Source of the DNA: Sulfuritalea sp.
GTDB taxonomy: Bacteria > Pseudomonadota > Gammaproteobacteria > Burkholderiales > Rhodocyclaceae
Direction of reading: 5' to 3'
DNA length: 64,000 nt
NCBI GenBank assembly: GCA_016710465.1
Contig: JADJVS010000016.1
Span: forward strand, 868,001 to 932,000
The translations under genes were made by a program, and so were the position numbers. This document shows, one piece after another, positions 24,466-32,535 of the stretch. Numbering within the stretch: position 1 is the stretch's first letter; every line of letters begins with the position of its first letter. The notes under the pieces are model-generated. The model ran no database searches. It was not told the DNA's origin and saw only the letters and a program-made list of their open reading frames with translations.

Positions 24466-25368
24466 ATGGACAACTTGCGCGCAATCCTCTTTGCCGACAT
24501 CGTCGGCAGCACGGGCCTGTATGAAGCCAGCGGCGATACCGTGGCCATGGCCGCGGTGGTCGAATGCATCGCCAGCCTGAAGGACACCACCACGGCCTAT
24601 GGCGGGCGTGTCATCAAGACCATCGGCGACGAGGTGATGGCCTCCTTCGCCTCGGCCGGGCAGGCGATCCAGGCCGCCAATGCCATGCAATCGCGCTTTG
24701 CCGATCTGGTCGGCGGCCAGGCCGGCATCAAGCTCAGGATCGGCTTTCACTTTGGCCCGGTAATCGAAGCCGAGGGCGACTGCTTCGGCGACACGGTCAA
24801 CCTCGCCGCGCGACTGACCGGGCTGGCCTCGCCGGAACAGATCCTGACCTCGAGCGAAACCTTCGACGCCCTGCCCGGCTACCTGCGGGCCACCTGCCGC
24901 AAGCTGTATGCAAGCTCGGTCAAGGGCCGCAAGGGCAAGGTCACGATCTTCGAGGCGCTTTGGCAACAGGACCAGGGCCAGACCCTGGTGTCGGACAACT
25001 CGGCGGCGGCCGAGGCGCCCTGCCGCGCGGCCGAAATCTCGTATCGCGGGCAAACCTGGACGGTTGACGAGGCACACCCGGAAGTCGGCATCGGCCGCGA
25101 GAAGAACAATGCCGTGGTGGTGGATGTGGCGACGGCCTCGCGCCACCATGCCAGCGTGATACTGCGGCAGCAGAAGATCGTCATCGAGGACCATTCCAGC
25201 AACGGCACCTTCGTGCGCCTGCAGAACGGCCAGGAACTGCTGCTGCGGCGGGAAGACCTGGTGATCGCCGGCTGCGTCCTGGTCGGACTCGGCGCCTCGC
25301 TGGCCAACGGCGGGCAGGAGCCGCTGACGATCAGCGTCGCCGGCCAGTCCGTTACTGCAGGTAGCTGA
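24466..25368 (+). CDS. Class III adenylate/guanylate cyclase fused to an FHA domain
   Basis: 300 residues. Residues 1-165 form a class III cyclase homology domain: metal-binding Asp11 in FADIVGST, Asp55 in GDEVM, and DTVNLAARL carrying the transition-state Asn/Arg. Residues 200-290 are a forkhead-associated domain with GIGREKNN, SRHHASV and DHSSNGTFV, the phosphothreonine-binding signature. No membrane segment, so cytoplasmic. The fusion suggests a cyclic nucleotide signal tuned by binding a phosphorylated partner. The conserved purine-selecting residues cannot be judged by eye, so cAMP versus cGMP is open. No kinase or cyclic-nucleotide receptor is adjacent. The last 17 bp overlap the convergent small gene. 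Confidence 0.9.
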   Translation: MDNLRAILFADIVGSTGLYEASGDTVAMAAVVECIASLKDTTTAYGGRVIKTIGDEVMASFASAGQAIQAANAMQSRFADLVGGQAGIKLRIGFHFGPVIEAEGDCFGDTVNLAARLTGLASPEQILTSSETFDALPGYLRATCRKLYASSVKGRKGKVTIFEALWQQDQGQTLVSDNSAAAEAPCRAAEISYRGQTWTVDEAHPEVGIGREKNNAVVVDVATASRHHASVILRQQKIVIEDHSSNGTFVRLQNGQELLLRREDLVIAGCVLVGLGASLANGGQEPLTISVAGQSVTAGS

Positions 25369-25603
25369 TTTCCATCTGTGAATCGAGCCCCGTCACCATG
25401 TCGAGGATCTCGCCGGTGAAGGCCTCGTCCTCGTCGCTCCAGGTGGCATCCACCGCGCCGGAATCGGTCACCAGCGGCGTGATGTCAAAATCGACGAAGC
25501 GTCCGCCGACCTTCAGCACCCAGATGCCGGACGGGTGTTCGACAAGTTCCCAGTCATCGGGAATTTCAAGCTCCGCGGTCAGTACGAGGGACAGCTTTTT
25601 CAT
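25352..25603 (-). CDS. Small conserved-looking protein, function unknown
   Basis: 83 residues from the ATG at 25603, preceded by GGAGAAG. It reads MKKLSLVLTAELEIPDDWEL, VEHPSGIWVLKVGGRFVDFD, then a very acidic C-terminal part (WSDEDEAFTGEILDMV). A longer frame upstream lacks a ribosome binding site and is arginine-rich, so I reject it. No signal peptide or membrane helix. Convergent with the cyclase-FHA gene. I do not recognise the family. Confidence 0.75.
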   Translation of the reverse strand: MKKLSLVLTAELEIPDDWELVEHPSGIWVLKVGGRFVDFDITPLVTDSGAVDATWSDEDEAFTGEILDMVTGLDSQMEISYLQ

Positions 25604-25665
25604 GTGCTTCTCCGGCTTCGATTGCAAGGTCACCATCCTAATCGATCCCCGCGCGACGGGGTAGG

Positions 25666-26616
25666 ATGGCGCACCGCTTTTCGAATTCGACTGCCATGAC
25701 TGCCGCGCCGCTATTCCTCGACAACAACGCCGTGCGCCGCCTGCTTTCGCTCGATGCGCTGTTGCCAGCCATCGAACAGGCATTGATCGAACTTTCCGCC
25801 GGACGCGTGACGCAACCGCTGCGTACCGTCTTCGAACTGGCCGAACCGGGCAGCCTGCTCTTCGTCAAGCCGGCCCTGGTCGGCGACGCGCTGGCGACCA
25901 AGCTGATCACCCAGGTGCCGGGCAATCCCGCACGCGGACTGCCGACCATGATCGCCACGCTGCTGCTGCTCGACCCGGCGACCGGCGTGCCACTGGCGGT
26001 GATGGATGCCACCTGGCTCACCGAGCTGCGCACCGCCGCCGTCTCCGCCGTGGCCACGCGCGCGCTGCGCGACCGCAGTCCGAAGCGCCTGGCCATCCTC
26101 GGTTCCGGCGCCCTGGCGCGCAGCCATGCACTGGCACTGGCCGCCGTGGTGCCGCTCTCCGACATCCGCGTCTGGAGTCCAACGCAAGCCAATGCCGAAC
26201 GCTGCGCCGCCGATATCGGCGGCCATGCCGCGCCCAGCGCCGAAGCCGCGGTGCGCGAGGCCGACATCGTGGTCACCGTGACCAATGCCAGCACGCCGGT
26301 GCTGCTGGGCCGCTGGCTCAAGCCCGGCGCCCTGGTGCATGCGGTCGGCGCGCCGCGCCCCGGCTGGCGCGAACTCGACGACGAGGCCATGGCCAACTGC
26401 GTGATCGCGGATAACCGCCAGGCCGCCGAGAACGAATCCGGCGACGTGATCCTTTCCGGTGCCAAGGTGGCCTGCGAAATCGGCGAAGTGCTGGCAGGCA
26501 AGGTCGCGATCCCGGCCGGCGCCACCGTGATCTTCAAGGCGCTGGGCCAGGCCGTGGAAGACGCGGTTGCGGCGCGCATCGTCTACGCCGCCGCGATGGC
26601 GGAAGACCCGCGCTAA
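25666..26616 (+). CDS. Ornithine cyclodeaminase / mu-crystallin family enzyme
   Basis: 316 residues. The family pattern is clear: an N-terminal helix with LDNNAVRRLLSL, LRTVFELAEPGSLLFVKPAL (with the substrate Lys), MDATWLTELRTAAVSAVATR (Arg for the substrate carboxylate), the Rossmann glycine motif ILGSGALARSHALAL, and the C-terminal GDVILSGAKVACEIGEVLAG. Members act as NAD(P)-dependent ornithine cyclodeaminases, ketimine reductases or alanine/lysine dehydrogenases; the exact substrate cannot be fixed here. The ATG at 25666 has GGGG five bases upstream; an in-frame ATG at 25696 also fits. Its end overlaps the convergent 26613 gene by 4 bp. Confidence 0.88.
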   Translation: MAHRFSNSTAMTAAPLFLDNNAVRRLLSLDALLPAIEQALIELSAGRVTQPLRTVFELAEPGSLLFVKPALVGDALATKLITQVPGNPARGLPTMIATLLLLDPATGVPLAVMDATWLTELRTAAVSAVATRALRDRSPKRLAILGSGALARSHALALAAVVPLSDIRVWSPTQANAERCAADIGGHAAPSAEAAVREADIVVTVTNASTPVLLGRWLKPGALVHAVGAPRPGWRELDDEAMANCVIADNRQAAENESGDVILSGAKVACEIGEVLAGKVAIPAGATVIFKALGQAVEDAVAARIVYAAAMAEDPR

Positions 26617-27386
26617 TTCATCCCGGCACGCCGCGCCTGCTGCCAGGCGATCACCACCTGGTTGGCATGGGCGAACATCGGCTCCGAAATGTCGCGCGGC
26701 AGGTTCTGCCGCAAGGCAGTAAACAAGGCCGCATTCACGTCGCGCGCCAGCTCGGTGCTGGCCGCCGCCTCGGTGAGGCAGCGAAGCTGGATGTGGGCCA
26801 GGGCATCGGCCACCAGGCGCCAGCCGAGTTGGGGCATCTTCTGCGTCAGCGCCACCATCATGCCGCCCAGTGCGGCGAGGATGGTCTCGGCTTCGGCGCG
26901 ATCCTCGCAGGCGATCATGGCGTGCCAGAGGCCGAGGTGGATGTTGCGCCGCAGGTCCATCTTGAAATCGATGGCATCGCACTCGGCGGCGTCGATCGCG
27001 GCAAAGGCGCGTTCGAAGCGCGCATCGGCGGCGACGTCAAGCCCGGTACGCAGGCTGCCGAGCAGTTCGCTGACGCCGGGGATGGCGGAGAGGCGAAAGG
27101 CCTGGCACCAGGCCAGGCCCCACTGGTCAATGCCGGACAGCAGCAAGGCCAGGCGCAGCGCGCGCGCCTCGTCGTCGGCGCCGGCCTGGGCCCAGTTGCG
27201 CGACAGGCGGGCGATTTCGGCCACCGCGACCTGCAGGGCCGGCGCATCGCGTTCCAGCGTCAGCCGGAACAATTGGGTGAAGGCATCCTGCGCCATGCGC
27301 GCCGCCAGGCGCTGGACGTCGGGATGGACCACATCGGCCAGGGTATCGGGGGGCAGCGCAAAGGCGCCGCCACGGTCCTCACTCAT
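26613..27386 (-). CDS. Uncharacterised alpha-helical protein
   Basis: 257 residues from ATG 27386, with GGTGGATGG upstream; an ATG three codons earlier is possible. The sequence is almost entirely helical, rich in Ala, Leu and Arg, without signal peptide or membrane helix. Segments such as LRRNIHLGLWHAMIACEDRA and LVADALAHIQLRCLTEAA suggest a repeat-like helical bundle. It is divergent from the UPF0178 gene with a 35-bp gap. I do not recognise a family. Confidence 0.78.
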   Translation of the reverse strand: MSEDRGGAFALPPDTLADVVHPDVQRLAARMAQDAFTQLFRLTLERDAPALQVAVAEIARLSRNWAQAGADDEARALRLALLLSGIDQWGLAWCQAFRLSAIPGVSELLGSLRTGLDVAADARFERAFAAIDAAECDAIDFKMDLRRNIHLGLWHAMIACEDRAEAETILAALGGMMVALTQKMPQLGWRLVADALAHIQLRCLTEAAASTELARDVNAALFTALRQNLPRDISEPMFAHANQVVIAWQQARRAGMN

Positions 27387-27421
27387 AATGCCCATCCACC
27401 ATGACGATCAAACCCCGCATT

Positions 27422-27877
27422 ATGCAGATATGGGTCGATGCCGACGCCTGCCCGGGCGTGATCAAGGAAATCCTCTTCCGCGCCGCCAAACGCCACGAAC
27501 TGCAGGTGACGCTGGTCGCCAACCAGATGCTGCGGGTGCCGCCCTCGCCCCATATCCGCGCCGTGCAGGTACCGGGCGGCTTCGACGTCGCCGACGCCCA
27601 CATCGTCGACCAGGTGGCGGCCGGCGACCTGGTGGTCACCGCCGACATCCCGCTGGCGGCCCTAGTGATCGCCAAGGGTGCCTTCGCCCTCAACCCGCGC
27701 GGCGAACTCTACAGCGCGGAGAACGTGCGCCAGGCGCTGGACATGCGCAACTTCATGGACAGCCTGCGCGGCAGCGGGGTCGACACCGGCGGCCCGCCGG
27801 CCTTCAACCACGGCGACCGGCAGAACTTCGCCAACCAGCTCGACCGTTTCATCGCCCGGCAACGCAAGGCCCGCTGA
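27422..27877 (+). CDS. UPF0178 (YaiI/YqxD, DUF188) family protein
   Basis: 151 residues from the ATG at 27422, giving MQIWVDADACPGVIKEILFR as is usual for the family; the frame is open seven codons further up. Family marks are VDADACP, NQMLRVP, the PGGFDVADAHIVDQV segment, GDLVVTADIPLAA and ALNPRGELY. The fold is PIN-like/nuclease-like, but the biological role of YaiI proteins is not established. Complete and of normal length. Confidence 0.93.
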   Translation: MQIWVDADACPGVIKEILFRAAKRHELQVTLVANQMLRVPPSPHIRAVQVPGGFDVADAHIVDQVAAGDLVVTADIPLAALVIAKGAFALNPRGELYSAENVRQALDMRNFMDSLRGSGVDTGGPPAFNHGDRQNFANQLDRFIARQRKAR

Positions 27878-27904
27878 ATCGCCGTACTCCCAGCGCCGAC
27901 TCTT
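27875..27904 (-). repeat. Dispersed ~30-bp repeat, intergenic copy
   Basis: TGAATCGCCGTACTCC followed by CAGCGCCGACTCTT; starts at the stop codon of the UPF0178 gene. A perfect TATAAT lies downstream at 27935-27940, without a well-placed -35 box. Confidence 0.65.
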
Positions 27905-27959
27905 GACGGGCGCGGGCGGCCATGGGGCGGCGACTATAATCCTCGCCTCCGGAGTCACC

Positions 27960-28193
27960 ATGACCACACAGCGCTTCCCGCTCAAGGGCGAGTTCATCGA
28001 GCTCAACGTCCTCCTCAAACTGCTTGCGCTGGCCCCGTCCGGCGGCTCGGCCAAGAGCCTGATCGCCAGCGGCGCGGTGCGCGTCGATGGCGCCGTGGAA
28101 ACCCGCATCCGGCGCAAGCTGCGGAAAGGCTGCACGGTAGAGGTTGCAGACCAGGGGGTGCTGATCTGCGCCAATGGAGACAGTGCCGCGTGA
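27960..28193 (+). CDS. S4-domain RNA-binding protein (YbcJ-like)
   Basis: 77 residues starting MTTQRFPLKGEFIELNVLLK, with GGAG just upstream. The S4 RNA-binding motif is clear: LLKLLALAPSGGSAKSLIAS, GAVRVDGAVETRIRRKLRKG, then CTVEVADQG. YbcJ-type proteins bind structured RNA, perhaps rRNA. The stop overlaps the GTG start of the RbgA-like GTPase (GTGA), implying translational coupling with a ribosome-assembly GTPase, which supports a ribosomal role. Confidence 0.9.
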   Translation: MTTQRFPLKGEFIELNVLLKLLALAPSGGSAKSLIASGAVRVDGAVETRIRRKLRKGCTVEVADQGVLICANGDSAA

Positions 28194-29080
28194 GCATCCA
28201 GTGGTTCCCCGGCCACATGACTTCGGCGCGCAAGAAGGCGGCCGAGACCATGGCCTCGATCGACGTCGTCATCGAGGTGCTCGACGCGCGCCTGCCCGAG
28301 GCCAGCAGCAATCCGATGATCCGCGAGCTGCGCCTGCATCGGCAGCGTCCCTGCCTCAAGCTGCTCAACAAGGCCGACCTCGCCGACCCGGCGGCCACCG
28401 CCGCCTGGCTGGACTTCTACAACGCCCAGCCCGGTGTCAAGGCCGTCGCCATCTCCTGCAAGAAGCCGGGCGACGCGACGCGCGTACCCAACTTGTGCAA
28501 AACGCTGGCGCCGCATCGCAACGACGGCATCAAGCCGCTGCGCATGCTGATCATGGGCATCCCCAACGTCGGCAAATCGACGCTGATGAACGCGCTGCTC
28601 AAGCGCCGCGTCGCCGCCGTCGGCGACGAGCCGGCGGTGACCAAGTCGCAGATGTCGCAGGATCTGGGCAACGCCATGACAGTCACCGACACGCCGGGCC
28701 TGATGTGGCCGAAGATCGCCCACGAGGCCGACGGCTACATGCTCGCCGCCAGCCACGCCATCGGCCGCAACGCGGTGATCGACTCCGAAGTCGGCGCCTT
28801 CCTCGGCGACCTGCTGCTGCGGCGCTATCCGGGGCTGCTGGCGGAGCGCTACGCGCTCGACGAAGCGGGCATGGACGGCATAGCCGTGGTCGAGGCCGTG
28901 GCCAAGAAGCGCGGCTGCATGACGCGCACCCGCCACGGCATGGAAACCGACCTGGAAAAGGCGGCGATGATCCTGCTCACCGACTACCGCGAAGGCCGAC
29001 TCGGCCGCATCAGCCTGGAGACGCCGCAAAGCCGGGCGGCGATGCTGGAAGCCGTGTCGACCGCACCACCGATAGTCTGA
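28190..29080 (+). CDS. rbgA: Circularly permuted ribosome-assembly GTPase (YlqF/RbgA family)
   Basis: 296 residues, GTG start. It begins with SIQWFPGHMTSARKKAAETM, the family signature. The GTPase motifs come in permuted order: G4 NKAD near residue 64, then G1 GIPNVGKST near 123, then G3 DTPG near 168. The C-terminal helical part fits the RNA-binding ANTAR-like region. RbgA homologues act in late large-subunit assembly; in betaproteobacteria the exact role is less studied. Coupled to the upstream S4-domain gene. Confidence 0.93.
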   Translation: MSIQWFPGHMTSARKKAAETMASIDVVIEVLDARLPEASSNPMIRELRLHRQRPCLKLLNKADLADPAATAAWLDFYNAQPGVKAVAISCKKPGDATRVPNLCKTLAPHRNDGIKPLRMLIMGIPNVGKSTLMNALLKRRVAAVGDEPAVTKSQMSQDLGNAMTVTDTPGLMWPKIAHEADGYMLAASHAIGRNAVIDSEVGAFLGDLLLRRYPGLLAERYALDEAGMDGIAVVEAVAKKRGCMTRTRHGMETDLEKAAMILLTDYREGRLGRISLETPQSRAAMLEAVSTAPPIV

Positions 29081-29884
29081 TCAAAATCCATCCATCCGCG
29101 GCTCGGACAGGTTCAGTGCCGAGTCGACAAAGCGGAACAGCACCGTAGGTGGATTCCAGCCCGGCGCGGTGCGCAAGACCTTCTTCACGGAATCGTTCAT
29201 CTGCACCGCGATGCGATAGTTCCTGGGGAAGGTACGATCCCAGCGCGGCAGGATTTTCTTGATGTACTCCAGTTCGTGGTCCTCGCGCAGGATGATGCCC
29301 ATGGTTTCGAGCAGGCTCAGTTTCGGCCAGTGCTCGCCGCCGGGCCGTCCGTACGTGACGATGCCGATAAAGCGTTCGAAGTCGGCATAGAAGGGGTCGG
29401 CGGGCTCGATCATCTTGCCGTTCGAATAGATCGCATCCATCAGGTAGGTCACCGTGAAGTTGCGCGGCGCGCGCTTGGACCACTGGAAAATGATGTCGTG
29501 CAGCGTGGTCGACATGCACAATTCGAGATGCCCGCCGACGATGTAGACGTGCGAGGCGGTGAGCTCGAAACTGATTTCGCCGCCTTGGGAAAACACCCAA
29601 TGATAGGGAAAACAGTCTTCCATGAAGTAGAACTCGTCGGGCGTGTCGTCCTGCAGGTAGATCACCGGAATCTTCCGGCTCTTGGCAAAACGCACCGCTT
29701 CGTCCACCCCGCGCTTGGTGGCAAAGCGCGCGTCGTGGGTCGAGGACTGATGCACCACGATCATCACCGAATCGTCGGCGATCCGGACCTGGGCCGGCGG
29801 CGTAACGCCGTGATTGCGACAGGCGGCCCAGGAGGGTGTCGCCAGTAGCGGCAGCAACAGCAGGAACAGGGTTCGAAAAAACAT
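29081..29884 (-). CDS. Exported protein of unknown function
   Basis: 267 residues from the ATG at 29884. The signal peptide is plain (MFFRTLFLLLLPLLATPSWA, cut before CRNHG), so it is periplasmic or secreted. The mature part starts with beta/alpha stretches (SVMIVVHQSSTHDARFATKR, KIPVIYLQDDTP, HVYIVGGHLELC) resembling a small Rossmann-like or isochorismatase/hydrolase-like fold, but no catalytic motif is certain. A longer frame runs upstream to 29953 without support. Ends directly after the RbgA stop, convergent. Confidence 0.8.
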   Translation of the reverse strand: MFFRTLFLLLLPLLATPSWAACRNHGVTPPAQVRIADDSVMIVVHQSSTHDARFATKRGVDEAVRFAKSRKIPVIYLQDDTPDEFYFMEDCFPYHWVFSQGGEISFELTASHVYIVGGHLELCMSTTLHDIIFQWSKRAPRNFTVTYLMDAIYSNGKMIEPADPFYADFERFIGIVTYGRPGGEHWPKLSLLETMGIILREDHELEYIKKILPRWDRTFPRNYRIAVQMNDSVKKVLRTAPGWNPPTVLFRFVDSALNLSEPRMDGF

Positions 29885-30073
29885 GTGAGATGGCGGACGT
29901 CGGACTGCGCAGCATGGAAATTCTAGTCCCCGGCGTGGCAGCAGCATCCGCAAAAATACCGATGCAGCAGTAGCGAGGGCTGATTCTGCAGTGCAGCATA
30001 CGCCATCGATCCAAACTCCGGCTCACCCCTCGCGATGTACGCCGCAGCCTTTTCCATGCGCCGACAAAAGGCG

Positions 30074-30102
30074 TTTACAGGGCCGGCGACAATCAGTATA
30101 GT
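30074..30102 (+). promoter_or_regulatory. Strong sigma70 promoter of the transport/catabolic operon
   Basis: TTTACA (30074-30079) and TATAGT (30097-30102) are separated by exactly 17 bp, each box matching consensus in five of six positions. It lies 95 bp upstream of the substrate-binding protein start, leaving a leader of about 87 bases. The rest of the 312-bp gap (29885-30196) shows no gene. Confidence 0.7.
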
Positions 30103-30115
30103 TTCGCTTGTATTA

Positions 30116-30146
30116 CAGAACTTGGTTCCACACTGCAGAACTAGGT
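30116..30146 (+). promoter_or_regulatory. Paired direct repeats downstream of the operon promoter (candidate operator)
   Basis: CAGAACTTGGT (30116-30126) and CAGAACTAGGT (30136-30146) are 20 bp apart start to start, close to two helical turns, and lie just after the predicted transcription start. This position suits a repressor. No regulator gene is in the operon. Confidence 0.5.
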
Positions 30147-30196
30147 CGGCGCAGGCGGCTCGCTGCGACACATACCAATATCCGGAGGAGAACAGC

Positions 30197-31435
30197 ATGA
30201 AGCAGAGAAATTTCCGCAGTCTCGCCATCGTTGCAGGTCTCGCGCTGGCCGCCAGCAGCGCCTACGCGCAAGTCAAGATCGCCTACATCGACCCGCTTTC
30301 CGGGCCCTTTGCCAACGTCGGCGAGGCCGGCCTCAAGGGCTTCAAGGAAGCCGCCGAGATCCTGGTCAACCAGAAGGGCGGCATCAAGGGCCAGAAGCTC
30401 GAATTCGTCGGCTTCGACAACAAGGGCAGCCCCCAGGAAAGCCAGATCCAGCTCAAGGCGGCGATCGACCAGGGCTTTCGTTACATCACTCAGGGCAACG
30501 GCTCGGGCGCGGCGCACGCGCTGATCGACGCGGTCAACAAGTGGAACGCGCGCAATCCCGACAAGACCGTGCTCTTCTTCAACTACGCCGCCGTCGACCC
30601 GACGCTGACCAACGAGAAATGCAGCTTCTGGCACTTCCGCTTCGATGCCAACAGCGAAATGAAGATGGAGGCGATCACCAACTTCCTGGAGGGTGACAAG
30701 AAGATGAAGAAGGTTTTCATCATCGGCCAGGACTATGCCCACGGCCACCAGGTGGCGAAGTACGCCAAGGAAATGCTGGCGAAGAAACGCAAGGACGTGA
30801 AGGTCGTCGGCGACGACCTGCATCCGATCGGCCGCGTCAAGGATTTCGCGCCCTACATCGCCAAGATCAAGGCCTCCGGCGCCGACACCGTGATCACCGG
30901 CAACTGGGGCAACGACCTCTCGCTGCTGGTCAAGGCCGCCAAGGACGCCAAGCTGAACACACGCTTCATCACCTACTACGCCGGCGGCCTCGGCACGCCG
31001 CAGGCCATGGGCGCCTCGGGCGAAGGCAAGGTGCTGCAGCTCACCGAATGGCACATGAACGTGCCGACCAAGGACACCGAGAAATTCGCCCTCGACTTCA
31101 ACAAAAAGTATCCCGGCGTCTGGTTCTACTACCTGCGGATAAACAACATGGTGCAAATGGTGGCCAAGGCGATGAACGAGGCCAAGTCGCTCGATCCGAA
31201 GGAGGTTGCGCTGGCGCTCGAAGACATGCGCTTCAAGGTCGACACCGGCGAAGTCTGGATGCGCAAGAGCGACCACCAGGCCATGCAGCCGCTGTATATC
31301 TCGATCTTCGCCAAGGCCGGCGGCAAGAACGTGAAGTACGACTCGGAAGGAACGGGCTACGGCTGGAAGACGCTGGCGACGATCTCCCAGCGTGATTCGC
31401 AACTGCCGACTGCCTGCATCATGGAACGTCCCTGA
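30197..31435 (+). CDS. Branched-chain-amino-acid-type ABC substrate-binding protein (LivK family)
   Basis: 412 residues with GGAGGAG upstream. Signal peptide MKQRNFRSLAIVAGLALAAS ending in AYA before QVKIAYIDPLSGPF. The peripheral binding-protein fold of the LivK/HAAT family is evident (GPFANVGEAGLKGF, LVNQKGGIKGQ, FVGFDNKGSPQES, QGFRYITQGNGSGAAHALID). In betaproteobacteria this family also binds aromatic and other carboxylates, so amino acids should not be assumed. First gene of a 14-gene co-directional run ending in acyl-CoA metabolism, which suggests a carboxylic acid ligand. Confidence 0.93.
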   Translation: MKQRNFRSLAIVAGLALAASSAYAQVKIAYIDPLSGPFANVGEAGLKGFKEAAEILVNQKGGIKGQKLEFVGFDNKGSPQESQIQLKAAIDQGFRYITQGNGSGAAHALIDAVNKWNARNPDKTVLFFNYAAVDPTLTNEKCSFWHFRFDANSEMKMEAITNFLEGDKKMKKVFIIGQDYAHGHQVAKYAKEMLAKKRKDVKVVGDDLHPIGRVKDFAPYIAKIKASGADTVITGNWGNDLSLLVKAAKDAKLNTRFITYYAGGLGTPQAMGASGEGKVLQLTEWHMNVPTKDTEKFALDFNKKYPGVWFYYLRINNMVQMVAKAMNEAKSLDPKEVALALEDMRFKVDTGEVWMRKSDHQAMQPLYISIFAKAGGKNVKYDSEGTGYGWKTLATISQRDSQLPTACIMERP

Positions 31436-31488
31436 ACCGGGCGAGCGAGCTTGCCCGGCAGGGCCCTTTGCGGCCCGCCCCCTCCCGA

Positions 31489-31508
31489 CCTCCCCCTCGC
31501 GGGGGAGG
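31489..31508 (+). promoter_or_regulatory. GC-rich stem-loop between binding protein and permease genes
   Basis: CCTCCCCC-TCGC-GGGGGAGG, a perfect 8-bp stem with a 4-base loop, in the 161-bp gap after the binding-protein gene. There is no T-run, so it is more likely a 3' mRNA stabiliser or partial attenuator that keeps binding protein above permease levels. Confidence 0.55.
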
Positions 31509-31596
31509 CGATTGAACAGCTCGCTGCGCTCGGCCACTAACCCGATATTCCCAGTACCCGGATTGCCCTTCGTCATTCACCGCCTTTGAGGATGCA

Positions 31597-32535
31597 ATGG
31601 AGTTCGTCGTCATCTCGCTCTTGAACGGCATCACCTACGGCCTGTTGCTGTTCATGCTCTCCAGCGGCCTGACGCTGATATTCAGCATGATGGGCATCCT
31701 CAATTTCGCCCACGCCAGCTTCTACATGCTGGGCGCCTACTTCGCCTACCAGATCAGCACCCTGGTCGGTTTCTGGCCCGGCCTGCTGGTGGCGCCGCTG
31801 CTGGTCGGCGCCGTTGGCGCGCTGGTGGAGCGTTACGGCCTGCGCCGCGCCCACCGCTTCGGCCACGTTGCCGAACTGCTGTTCACCTTCGGCCTGGCCT
31901 TCGTCGTCGAGGAAGTCGTGCACCTGATCTGGGGCAAGGTGGCGGTCGATTACAAGATTCCCGACGAACTCGACGGCACCCTGTTCACCCTGTTCGATAC
32001 CGCCTTCCCCATGTACCGCGGCTTCATGATGCTGGTCTCGGTGGGCATGCTGGTCGCGCTCTACGCCCTGCTCACGCGCACCCGCATCGGCCTCATCATC
32101 CAGGCCGCGCTGACCAAGCCGGACATGGTCGAGGCCCTGGGGCACAACGTGCCGCGCATTTTCATGCTGGTCTTCGGCGGCGGCACCGCGCTGGCCGGGC
32201 TCGCCGGCGTCATCGGTGGCAATGCCTTCATCACCGAGCCGGGCATGGCGGCCGCGGTCGGCAGCATCGTCTTCGTCATTGTCGTCGTCGGCGGGCTCGG
32301 CTCGCTGGGCGGCGCCTTCATCGCATCGCTGCTGATTGGCTGCATCCAGACTTTCTCGGTCGGCCTCTCGATTTCGATCACCGACGTCTTTGCCCTGATC
32401 GGCGTCGAGTTGCTCGAAGGCTCGCAAGTGGCGCGCCTGACCATCACCCAGTTGGCGCCGGTGCTGCCCTACCTGCTGATGGTGGCGATCCTGATCTTCC
32501 GCCCGCGCGGCCTGATGGGGGCACGCGAAAATTGA
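31597..32535 (+). CDS. livH: Branched-chain-type ABC permease (LivH family)
   Basis: 312 residues, eight to nine hydrophobic segments. Begins MEFVVISLLNGITYGLLLFM and contains LIFSMMGILNFAHASFYMLG, the LivH hallmark. The EAA-like loop is around QAALTKPDMVEALGHNVPRI, and the end RPRGLMGAREN is typical. Forms the inner-membrane pore with LivM. The stop overlaps the TTG start of livM. Confidence 0.95.
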   Translation: MEFVVISLLNGITYGLLLFMLSSGLTLIFSMMGILNFAHASFYMLGAYFAYQISTLVGFWPGLLVAPLLVGAVGALVERYGLRRAHRFGHVAELLFTFGLAFVVEEVVHLIWGKVAVDYKIPDELDGTLFTLFDTAFPMYRGFMMLVSVGMLVALYALLTRTRIGLIIQAALTKPDMVEALGHNVPRIFMLVFGGGTALAGLAGVIGGNAFITEPGMAAAVGSIVFVIVVVGGLGSLGGAFIASLLIGCIQTFSVGLSISITDVFALIGVELLEGSQVARLTITQLAPVLPYLLMVAILIFRPRGLMGAREN

